Shown piece after piece: positions 1-5,559 of a DNA stretch of 9,738 nucleotides. The stretch is from Flavisolibacter sp. (GTDB lineage: Bacteria; Bacteroidota; Bacteroidia; Chitinophagales; Chitinophagaceae). The notes under the pieces are model-generated. The model did not search any database and was not told the origin of the DNA. It saw only the letters and a list, made by a program, of their open reading frames with translations. The translations under genes and the position numbers were made by a program. Each line of letters begins with the position of its first letter. Position 1 is the first letter of the stretch. Location: assembly GCA_025936195.1 (NCBI GenBank), contig JAICTW010000045.1, positions 1-9,738 of the forward strand, in the 5' to 3' direction.

Positions 1-397
1 TTTCAGAAACGCGAGATGCAGTAATTACAACTTCATTTCCTAAAACAGTTTGTGTAGCCAGGGCAATATCGAGTTTAGAATCTAATGATTTTATTTCAAC
101 TTCCTGCGGAGCAAAACCAATTGAAGTAAACAATAAAGTGAAAGGAAGTTTCTGTTTCGTTCTTAATGAGAAGGCTCCATCATTTGATGTTGTTGTTCCC
201 GCAACCGTTCCTTTAATACTAATGGCAACTCCAGACAGTGGTTCATGTTTCTCCTGGCTGGTAACAACTCCTGAAATTTCGATAAGATCCTGGGCAAATG
301 ATTTTGCCTGTATCAAAATCATCAGTACCATCAAGCTTACAATCCTGTGTAATTTTTTGCGATCTAATTCCTGTTCTAATCGGATAACTCTTCTCAT
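1..397 (-). CDS. TonB-dependent receptor, N-terminal part (runs off left edge)
   Basis: This is the first 132 residues of an outer-membrane receptor; the rest lies beyond the window. The ATG is at 397. Residues 1-18 are charged, followed by a hydrophobic segment (about 19-31) ending in AKSFAQ, which fits a signal peptide with cleavage near residue 35. Residues 41-115 resemble the carboxypeptidase-regulatory-like beta-sandwich common in Bacteroidota receptors (ISGVV at the start, then PLSGVAISIKGT, a SNDGAFSL turn and SIGFAPQEVEI). VVITASRVSE at 123-132 looks like the beginning of the plug domain and TonB-box region. The missing part should be the rest of the plug and a 22-strand barrel. It is the last gene of the sulfur block, 115 bp after the permease fusion, so a sulfur-containing or metal-bearing substrate is an inference only. 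The absence of a SusC-type GYGTQ motif argues against a SusC glycan importer. Confidence 0.85.
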   Translation of the reverse strand, partial: MRRVIRLEQELDRKKLHRIVSLMVLMILIQAKSFAQDLIEISGVVTSQEKHEPLSGVAISIKGTVAGTTTSNDGAFSLRTKQKLPFTLLFTSIGFAPQEVEIKSLDSKLDIALATQTVLGNEVVITASRVSE

Positions 398-433
398 AAC
401 TGTTAATTTGTTCTTTTTGATATTCGTTTATAA

Positions 434-456
434 TAGTCTACGATTTTTATGGACTA
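434..456 (-). promoter_or_regulatory. degenerate 23-bp dyad upstream of the TonB receptor
   Basis: On the plus strand this is TAGTCTAC, 7 bases, ATGGACTA. The outer five bases of the arms (TAGTC/GACTA) are perfectly complementary and six of eight arm positions pair overall. Its 8-7-8 geometry equals that of the perfect dyad at 4498-4520, and its TAGTCTAC arm shares six of eight bases with TATCCTAC there. It lies 37 bp upstream of the receptor ATG. I propose a weak operator for the Rrf2 regulator encoded at 4525-4950. AT-rich DNA can produce such matches by chance. Confidence 0.35.
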
Positions 457-512
457 ATAAGTTAAAAGAAATTCTCTTTATCGAGATGTATTCAATTCAT
501 AGCATAAATAAT

Positions 513-2060
513 TTAGGGAAATATTTGTCTTACCGCATTCCACAATGTGTTACAACTGGTAAGAATCACCAATAGACCGACTGCAATAAACATTGTTTTC
601 ATCGGCACTTTGCCTACAAGGCGTGCCGCAACAGGAGCAGCAATCAATCCACCCGCAACCAGGCCAATGACATCTAGTATTGGAATGCTTTTCAACAGGA
701 TAAAAAATGTGATGGAGCTAACAAACACAACAAAAAACTCGGCCAGGCAAACGGACCCGATCACATAGCGGGGTGTCCGCCGTTTGGATAACAACGTACT
801 CGTTACCAAGGTTCCCCACCCGCCCCCTGCAAACGAATCCATAAAACCTCCGGCCGCTGCAAGCCATCCCGCCCTTTTTACTTTTGAATGATGCTGCGAT
901 TTTGCAAATGCCTTTCTCATTATATAGTACCCGAGATAAAGCGTGTACAAAGAGAGCGGCAAACGCACATAAGAAGAATATTTCTGCGCAGAGAACGCCA
1001 ACGAAGCTCCAATTACGGCACCAATAATTCCGGGTACCACGATCGCACCAAATAATTTTTTATTGATGTTACCAAAACGATGATGGCTATACCCGGAGAC
1101 ACCACTCGAAAAAACTCTTGCCGAGTGCACACGGCTGCTGACTATTGCAGGATTGACACCAATCGCTAACAAAAACGTAGTTGAAATAGTTCCATATCCC
1201 ATTCCCAAAGAGCCATCAACCATTTGCGCCATAAATCCTGTCAGCAGCATCATCAAAAATGTCTTTTGCTCAAAAGGTTTAGAAACAGATTGAATGTTGA
1301 TCCATATTTGATCAAGCGGCACATAGGATAAAATGGTATGACCAATGATCATAAAGCAAAAAGCAAACAGGCACCATTTCACAATCTTTTGCCAGCGCTT
1401 TTGCCCGGGCTTGTTGATATCTTCAAGAGAAATTTGCTTTGATACCAACATTTTTGTGAGCCCATTAAGTTGTTTTACTTTTTCTTCAAAATCCCCATTC
1501 ATTCTTTGCTGTATGATATTCATATCATGCAACACATTTTCCATTTCCTGAGGGATTACATCATCAATGACTTCTTTAATTCTTTTGGCAATGGCTGGAG
1601 ACAAGCCGTTTGTGGAAACAGCAATTTTTAAGCTTCCTTTCTGAGCAATGCTTGCCAGATCAAAGTCACAGAGATCGGGAGCGTTTGCAACATTTACCAA
1701 TATGCCTTTTTCTTTTGCAATTCCTTTTATGTATTCATGCAAACGGCGATCTTTTGTAGCAAGAATAATGAGGTCTTTATTATCGAGATCAGATTCGCGG
1801 AATGGCCGTTGAATAAATTTGCAGAAAGAATATTGAGAAATGAGTTGTTTTACTTCATCTTCTATTTCAGAAGCGACAACAGTAATGCACGCATTTGGTG
1901 AATTGGAGACTAAGGACTGCAATTTTTCCAAGCCCACGTTTCCTGCTCCTACTATTAAAGTTTCTAGTTGATCGAGCTTTAAAAAAACCGGATACAATTC
2001 ATTCCTGTGCTCACCATTCAAGGAAGTAGGACTTTCTATATTGGCCGCATTTTTTTCCAC
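513..2060 (-). CDS. precorrin-2 dehydrogenase/sirohydrochlorin ferrochelatase-like domain fused to TSUP (TauE/SafE) permease
   Basis: The protein has 515 residues and two parts. Residues 20-165 match the N-terminal domain of CysG/Met8p, which oxidises precorrin-2 with NAD and inserts iron to make siroheme, the sulfite reductase cofactor. Visible are ELYPVFLKL, the Rossmann loop GAGNVG (38-43), NAPDLCDF (126-133) and STNGLSPAIAKR (149-160). Residues 166-225 form a helical linker. Residues 226-512 hold about eight membrane segments typical of TSUP permeases, with MVDGSLGMGYG (280-290) and GGFMDSFAGGGWG (404-416) as the two related signature repeats. The position of the catalytic Asp in CysG (Asp104) is Asn126 here, so enzyme activity is doubtful. 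The start is GTG at 2060; no in-frame ATG occurs before residue 178. It lies 65 bp after cysD, which suggests transport of sulfate or sulfite plus siroheme supply or sensing. The transport substrate and direction cannot be read from the sequence. Confidence 0.9.
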   Translation of the reverse strand: MEKNAANIESPTSLNGEHRNELYPVFLKLDQLETLIVGAGNVGLEKLQSLVSNSPNACITVVASEIEDEVKQLISQYSFCKFIQRPFRESDLDNKDLIILATKDRRLHEYIKGIAKEKGILVNVANAPDLCDFDLASIAQKGSLKIAVSTNGLSPAIAKRIKEVIDDVIPQEMENVLHDMNIIQQRMNGDFEEKVKQLNGLTKMLVSKQISLEDINKPGQKRWQKIVKWCLFAFCFMIIGHTILSYVPLDQIWINIQSVSKPFEQKTFLMMLLTGFMAQMVDGSLGMGYGTISTTFLLAIGVNPAIVSSRVHSARVFSSGVSGYSHHRFGNINKKLFGAIVVPGIIGAVIGASLAFSAQKYSSYVRLPLSLYTLYLGYYIMRKAFAKSQHHSKVKRAGWLAAAGGFMDSFAGGGWGTLVTSTLLSKRRTPRYVIGSVCLAEFFVVFVSSITFFILLKSIPILDVIGLVAGGLIAAPVAARLVGKVPMKTMFIAVGLLVILTSCNTLWNAVRQIFP

Positions 2061-2125
2061 CTCGGTTTCCGGTTTTTATTGTTTAATTCAGTCCTACTTA
2101 TTGTAAAATTTAATTCAAAGAAAAG

Positions 2126-3034
2126 CTAGAAATAACCCACATTTTTTCTCTTTTCCATAGCGGCTTCGGAGCGTTTGTCGTCAATACGGGCTCCGCGTTC
2201 GGAAATAGTGGCTTCTTTAATTTCAGCAATGATGGTATCAATGTCAGATGCATCGGAAAGCACAGCTGCTGTACAGGTCATATCGCCAACAGTTCTGAAA
2301 CGCACGGTTGCTTCAAACGGAATTTCGTCTTCTGATGTATTTAAAAACGAAGAAGCCGGCCAGTACAATCCATCCCGTTCAATGATCTGGCGTTTATGCG
2401 AAAAATAAATTGAAGGCAAAGCCAGTTTTTCTTCTTTGATGTAATTCCAAACATCCAATTCTGTCCAGTTAGAAATCGGAAACACACGAACATTTTCACC
2501 TACATTTATTTTCCCATTCAGCATATCAAACAATTCGGGTCTTTGCTTTTTGGCATCCCACTGTCCAAAATCATCCCGAACGGAAAACATTCTTTCTTTG
2601 GCTCTTGCTTTTTCCTCATCGCGGCGGGCACCACCAATACAAGCATCGAGTTTTAATTCTTCAATAGCATCGAGCAATGTTACCGTTTGCAAAATATTTC
2701 TGCTCGCATATTTTCCGGTTTCTTCTTTTACTCTTCCCTGATTGATGGAATCCTGCACATAACGAACGATCAATCGTATTCCGGTATGCTCCGCCAGCCA
2801 GTCGCGAAACTCAATGGTTTCTTCAAAATTGTGTCCTGTGTCAATGTGCAACATTGGAAAAGGAACCTTTGCAGGGAAAAAAGCTTTTCGTGCCAGATGC
2901 ACTAAGGTGATGGAATCTTTTCCACCCGAAAAAAGCAGGGCAGGCTTTTCGAATTGCGCCGCCACTTCACGCATTATATAAATCGCTTCATCTTCTAAAG
3001 CTCTTGGGAAAACAGTTTTACTCATAGTCTTCAT
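2126..3034 (-). CDS. cysD: sulfate adenylyltransferase subunit 2 (CysD)
   Basis: CysD is the catalytic ATP-pyrophosphatase-type subunit of ATP sulfurylase; with the GTPase CysN it makes adenosine 5'-phosphosulfate (APS) and pyrophosphate from sulfate and ATP in the cytoplasm. The PP-loop is LFSGGKDSIT (residues 34-43), followed by HIDTGHNFEET, the conserved CIGGARRDEEKARAKER block (132-148), FPISNWTELDVW and the C-terminal GYF. I chose the ATG at 3034 because it overlaps the cysH stop as ATGA, a usual sign of translational coupling, and gives 302 residues, the length of E. coli CysD. In-frame ATGs at 3055 and 3025 are alternatives. The C-terminus is intact. No cysN follows: the next gene, 65 bp on, is the permease fusion. 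The large subunit must therefore be encoded elsewhere, perhaps beyond the left edge. Confidence 0.96.
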   Translation of the reverse strand: MKTMSKTVFPRALEDEAIYIMREVAAQFEKPALLFSGGKDSITLVHLARKAFFPAKVPFPMLHIDTGHNFEETIEFRDWLAEHTGIRLIVRYVQDSINQGRVKEETGKYASRNILQTVTLLDAIEELKLDACIGGARRDEEKARAKERMFSVRDDFGQWDAKKQRPELFDMLNGKINVGENVRVFPISNWTELDVWNYIKEEKLALPSIYFSHKRQIIERDGLYWPASSFLNTSEDEIPFEATVRFRTVGDMTCTAAVLSDASDIDTIIAEIKEATISERGARIDDKRSEAAMEKRKNVGYF

Positions 3035-3747
3035 TTTACTAAATGCAATCCGCATTCTTTATGCGAAACTTCCCACCACCATCTTCCGGCACGTGGGTCT
3101 TCGCCTGGTTCAATTGCCCTTGTACAAGGTGCACAACCAATGCTCACAAAACCTTTGTCATGAAGCGGATTGTAAGGCACTGAAAATTTATGGATGTAAT
3201 TTAAAATATCGTCGAAGGACCAATGCAATAATGGATTGATCTTATAGATTTTTTTATCCTCAAGCCATTCCACAACAGGAATATTTTTGCGGTGTTCGGT
3301 TTGTGTAGCTCTTAATCCGGTGATCCATACAGCGGCATTTTGCAAAGCCCTGTTTAAAGGTTCCACCTTGCGGATGTTGCAACACATCTGACGATTGGCA
3401 ACCGAGTCATAAAACAAATTCACACCGTGTTCATTCACCATCTGCTGAACCGCTTCTGCCTGCGGAAAGAAAACATCTATGTTGATCTTATACCTCGCTC
3501 TTGTCTTTTCCAAAGTTTCATAGGTTTCGTTGAAAAGACGGCCTGTATCAATCGTAAAAATATTTACGGGTATTTCATTTCGTACAATGATATCAGTAAG
3601 CACCTGGTCTTCCTGCCCTAAAGAGGAAGAAAACTTCACTCTTCCCGGAAACAATTTTACTGTTTGCTTCAGGGCCTCTTCAATGGATTGAGAGTTATAA
3701 ATATCCAGCAATTGTTCTAACTGATACATCTTTTCATTTTTAGACAC
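3031..3747 (-). CDS. cysH: APS reductase, [4Fe-4S] type (CysH family)
   Basis: The enzyme reduces activated sulfate to sulfite and AMP with thioredoxin or glutathione as electron donor. The nucleotide-binding segment SSSLGQEDQV is at residues 40-49 and IDTGRLFNET at 66-75. The paired cysteines C122-C123 (MCCNIRKVEPL) and C205/C208 (GCAPCTR) are the four ligands that mark the iron-sulfur APS-type reductases, as opposed to the cluster-free PAPS reductase of E. coli. C232 in the C-terminal KECGLH is the catalytic cysteine. This fits the absence of an APS kinase gene here. The start is GTG at 3747, favoured by AAAGAGG six bases upstream; an ATG at 3729 would remove six residues and has no such site. 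cysH is first in a tight cysH-cysD pair and lies 62 bp after the peroxiredoxin gene with no terminator between, so readthrough is possible. Confidence 0.95.
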   Translation of the reverse strand: MSKNEKMYQLEQLLDIYNSQSIEEALKQTVKLFPGRVKFSSSLGQEDQVLTDIIVRNEIPVNIFTIDTGRLFNETYETLEKTRARYKINIDVFFPQAEAVQQMVNEHGVNLFYDSVANRQMCCNIRKVEPLNRALQNAAVWITGLRATQTEHRKNIPVVEWLEDKKIYKINPLLHWSFDDILNYIHKFSVPYNPLHDKGFVSIGCAPCTRAIEPGEDPRAGRWWWEVSHKECGLHLVK

Positions 3748-3751
3748 AGGA

Positions 3752-3773
3752 TTCCTCTTTAGAGAAAATCTCT
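3752..3773 (-). promoter_or_regulatory. cysH ribosome binding site with two competing hairpins
   Basis: In the minus-strand transcript, AAAGAGG (3760-3754) is a good Shine-Dalgarno sequence for the GTG at 3747. Just upstream, AGAGA-UUU-UCUCU (3773-3761) forms a perfect 5-bp hairpin. The second arm can instead pair with the ribosome site: UUUCUC (3767-3762), loop UAAA, GAGGAA (3757-3752), six pairs including one G-U. The two folds exclude each other. The first exposes the ribosome site and the second hides it. Both are short, so any regulatory role is an inference; the first dyad could also be a protein site. Confidence 0.3.
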
Positions 3774-3809
3774 ATTCACATAGCATACAAAGGTGTAGAT
3801 TCTCCCTGC

Positions 3810-4448
3810 TTATTGTGCGTCAGGAACAGGAGTGTAACGTAAGTAAGGTTTTACTATCCGTACACCTTTTGGAAATCTTTTCTGAGCATCTTCAGTGGAA
3901 ATGTTACCTCCCACAATCACATCTTCGCCTTGCTTCCAGTCGGCAGGAGTGGAAACACTGTGTTTAGATGTGAGTTGCAAAGAGTCAATTACACGAAGCA
4001 CTTCAAAGAAGTTTCTTCCGGTGGATGCAGGATAAGTGATCATCAATTTAACTGTCTTGTCGGGAGCGATCACAAACAATGAACGGACAGTGGCAGTAGC
4101 CGATGCATTTGGATGGATCATGTCATACAAAGTGGCTACTTCCCTGCTTTCATCAGCAATGATCGGAAAATCAACATGGCAGTTTTGTGTTTCATTGATG
4201 TCGTTCCTCCAGCCTAAATGCTTATCCAAAGGATCAACACTAACAGCCAGCACTTTTACATTACGTTTGGCAAACTCTTCTTTTAAAAGAGCGGTCCTTC
4301 CCAGTTCGGTTGTACAGACAGGAGTATAATCAGCAGGATGAGAAAACAAGACACCCCAGCCATTGCCGAGGAATTCATAAAAATCAATTTCTCCTTCTGT
4401 GGTTTGCGCTTTAAAGTTGGGCGCAACGTCACCAAGTCGTAAAGCCAT
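3810..4448 (-). CDS. 1-Cys peroxiredoxin, Prx6 family
   Basis: This cytoplasmic peroxidase reduces hydrogen peroxide and organic hydroperoxides. With the ATG at 4448 it has 212 residues, normal for bacterial Prx6 proteins. The active site HPADYTPVCTTELG spans residues 37-50 with peroxidatic Cys45, Thr42 and His37 visible; the conserved Arg is Arg122 (VRSLFVIAPD). The only other cysteine is Cys90, as in 1-Cys enzymes without a C-terminal resolving cysteine. The long C-terminal extension with TPADWKQGEDVIV and FPKGV is typical of the Prx6 group. An in-frame GTG/ATG-less extension to 4508 would run through the promoter and operator and adds no family sequence, so I rejected it. The gene has its own promoter (4489-4496) under a likely Rrf2 operator, directly downstream of the rrf2 gene. 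Confidence 0.95.
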   Translation of the reverse strand: MALRLGDVAPNFKAQTTEGEIDFYEFLGNGWGVLFSHPADYTPVCTTELGRTALLKEEFAKRNVKVLAVSVDPLDKHLGWRNDINETQNCHVDFPIIADESREVATLYDMIHPNASATATVRSLFVIAPDKTVKLMITYPASTGRNFFEVLRVIDSLQLTSKHSVSTPADWKQGEDVIVGGNISTEDAQKRFPKGVRIVKPYLRYTPVPDAQ

Positions 4449-4488
4449 AATGTAAAATTTAAAAATGAATAATTGGGTGAAATTAGGG

Positions 4489-4496
4489 CAAAGATA
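4489..4496 (-). promoter_or_regulatory. -7 promoter element of the peroxiredoxin gene
   Basis: The minus strand reads TATCTTTG, an exact match to the Bacteroidota -7 consensus TAnnTTTG. It places the transcription start near 4484 and leaves a leader of about 35 bases before the ATG at 4448. No clear TTG -33 element is seen, which is usual for regulated promoters of this type. The dyad at 4498-4520 begins one base upstream, where a bound repressor would block RNA polymerase. Confidence 0.6.
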
Positions 4497-4497
4497 A

Positions 4498-4520
4498 TAT
4501 CCTACCAAATCAGTAGGATA
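4498..4520 (-). promoter_or_regulatory. candidate Rrf2 operator, perfect 8-7-8 dyad
   Basis: The arms TATCCTAC (4498-4505) and GTAGGATA (4513-4520) are perfect inverted repeats separated by 7 bases. The 23-bp site sits between the -33 and -7 positions of the peroxiredoxin promoter and just after the end of the rrf2 gene. Length and position fit an operator for a dimeric Rrf2-family winged-helix protein. That the neighbouring Rrf2 protein binds it is an inference from proximity. Confidence 0.6.
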
Positions 4521-4532
4521 ATAATTATCCTA
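4514..4532. promoter_or_regulatory. second overlapping perfect dyad at the rrf2 stop codon
   Basis: TAGGATAAT-A-ATTATCCTA has perfect 9-bp arms around one base. It shares the TAGGATA half with the 4498-4520 dyad, so three half-sites (TATCCTA, TAGGATA, TATCCTA) lie in a row. It contains the TAA stop of rrf2 (4525-4527). It could be a second regulator site or a weak hairpin at the end of the rrf2 message; there is no T-run to make it a standard terminator. Confidence 0.45.
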
Positions 4533-4950
4533 AATGTTCCTTGCCGGAGGCAAGGTCTTCCAGAGTGCGGTGTTCCAAAATATTCAGCGTGGCGTCTCTT
4601 ACCTGGGCCATCAAATCGTGCAGGCCGCAATTCTTTTCATCGCAATTTGTGCAATGCTGATAAAAGTATAAACTCACACAGGGCAACATGGAAATAGGAC
4701 CATTAACGATACGCACAACAGCAGCAATCGTAGTTTTGGAAGGATGTTCTTTGATATAATAACCGCCGCCTTTCCCTTTTTTACTTTCAAGTATGCCGGC
4801 TTTTTTTAATTCCAAAAGAATGTTCTCTAAAAACTTCAAAGGAATTTTTTTCTTTTTGGCGATGTCGGAAATAAGAACAGGACCTTCATCATACTTGTCA
4901 ACCAGGTAGGTCAAAGCCCGGAATGCATATTGCGCTTTATTAGAAAGCAT
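4525..4950 (-). CDS. Rrf2-family transcriptional regulator
   Basis: The 141-residue protein is a winged-helix DNA-binding regulator of the IscR/CymR/NsrR group. The start MLSNKAQYAFRALTYL, the recognition segment IPLKFLENILLELKKAGIL (36-54), the wing SKKGKGGGYYI (56-66) and VVRIVNGPI (78-86) are characteristic. Four cysteines follow the wing: C91, C100, C103 and C108. This differs in spacing from the three-cysteine pattern of IscR but could bind an Fe-S cluster or sense thiol redox state. Members of the family control Fe-S assembly, nitric-oxide stress or cysteine synthesis (CymR). Here the neighbours are an OsmC-like protein 2 bp upstream, a peroxiredoxin and sulfate-reduction genes, so sulfur or redox control is the likely role. 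The gene is probably co-transcribed with the OsmC gene. The dyads at 4498-4532 are its likely targets. Confidence 0.93.
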   Translation of the reverse strand: MLSNKAQYAFRALTYLVDKYDEGPVLISDIAKKKKIPLKFLENILLELKKAGILESKKGKGGGYYIKEHPSKTTIAAVVRIVNGPISMLPCVSLYFYQHCTNCDEKNCGLHDLMAQVRDATLNILEHRTLEDLASGKEHLG

Positions 4951-4952
4951 AG

Positions 4953-5351
4953 TTATTCGGATTCGGATTTAATAGTAATGATATAATTGATCTTCGAGTT
5001 CTTTTTGAGCATGGCAGCCACACCGCAATACTTATCCAAAGAAAGATCAATAGCTTTTTTTATTTTATCCCTGTTTTCTTCTGCAGTTGTAACAATGTAA
5101 TTAACAAGAATATCTCTGAACACTCTTGGATGCTCCGCACTTTGTTCCGCTTCTACTTCAATCGTTAAACCAGCAAAAGGCACACGCATTTTTTCAAGAA
5201 TTTCCACCACATCAATTCCTGAGCAACCAGCAAGCCCGCTCAATAATAATGCTTTCGGACTAACTCCGGCCTTTGCATCAATTTCTATTTTGGCATTGTT
5301 CTGAAAAGAGTCAAATGCTTCGCCGCTTTTCCAGATGGTGGTTGTTTTCAT
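4953..5351 (-). CDS. OsmC-family protein
   Basis: OsmC/Ohr-family proteins are small cytoplasmic thiol peroxidases for organic hydroperoxides, though the YhfA-like branch has no proven activity. The 132-residue length is normal. The two conserved cysteines are visible: Cys43 in LAGCSGIDVVEIL and Cys109 in DKYCGVAAMLKK. Between them are the beta-strand LTIEVEAEQ and EHPRVFRDI, which is typical of the fold. Start ATG at 5351. It is followed after 2 bp by the rrf2 start, so the two form an operon served by the -7 element at 5377-5384. Ohr and OsmC proper usually have VxxCFxxxL around the second cysteine region, so I place this one in the broader OsmC family rather than naming it Ohr. Confidence 0.92.
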   Translation of the reverse strand: MKTTTIWKSGEAFDSFQNNAKIEIDAKAGVSPKALLLSGLAGCSGIDVVEILEKMRVPFAGLTIEVEAEQSAEHPRVFRDILVNYIVTTAEENRDKIKKAIDLSLDKYCGVAAMLKKNSKINYIITIKSESE

Positions 5352-5376
5352 TATTATTTATGGTTAAAGCAAGTGG

Positions 5377-5384
5377 CAAATATA
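5377..5384 (-). promoter_or_regulatory. -7 promoter element of the osmC-rrf2 operon
   Basis: The minus strand reads TATATTTG, an exact TAnnTTTG match, 25 bases upstream of the osmC ATG. Transcription should start near 5371 and give a leader of about 20 bases. No convincing -33 TTG is present at 19-21 bases upstream. No copy of the TATCCTAC dyad is seen here, so autoregulation through that site is not supported. Confidence 0.55.
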
Positions 5385-5402
5385 AATTTTGAAAGCTAAT
5401 TT

Positions 5403-5505
5403 TTGGCTGAGGTTTATCAGGATCAAAAAGTTAAAGTGCAGCCTCCATCCCGGTCCCGCATAAGCGGACTACCAGCAGTACAGCCCTTGCTTGTTAAAGA
5501 TGCAT
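5403..5505. other. GC-richer intergenic segment with hairpin and direct repeats, unknown
   Basis: This part of the 208-bp gap between the CDF gene end and the osmC promoter is richer in G and C than its surroundings. It holds a hairpin, GTCCCGC-ATAA-GCGGAC (5453-5469, one bulged base), and a possible longer pairing of GGCTG (5405-5409) with CAGCC (5439-5443). Imperfect direct repeats GTTAAAGTGCA (5430-5440) and GTTAAAGATGCA (5493-5504) flank its core. Stop codons interrupt all minus-strand readings, so it is not the end of the upstream gene. It matches no riboswitch class I know. A dispersed repeat or a small RNA are both possible; the strand is undecided. Confidence 0.35.
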
Positions 5506-5559
5506 TACTTCTGAACCATTCTTTAATTCGTCGGCCGTATGTTCGTTGGACCGTTGACC

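Noticed and set aside
138..575. Plus-strand open frame of 145 codons
   Set aside because: It is antisense to the TonB receptor start, begins with GTG and has a sequence without family features; the minus-strand reading has a signal peptide and a recognisable domain.
3788..3795. CACCTTTG as a -7 element for cysH
   Set aside because: First base departs from TAnnTTTG and no -33 element is seen; readthrough from the peroxiredoxin gene is as likely.
4449..4508. Upstream extension of the peroxiredoxin to position 4508
   Set aside because: The added 20 residues cover the -7 element and operator and are not part of the Prx6 family, which starts close to MALRLGD.
5403..5505. SAM, TPP or cobalamin riboswitch
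   Set aside because: None of the conserved core strings of these classes is present, and the segment lies upstream of the osmC promoter rather than in its leader.
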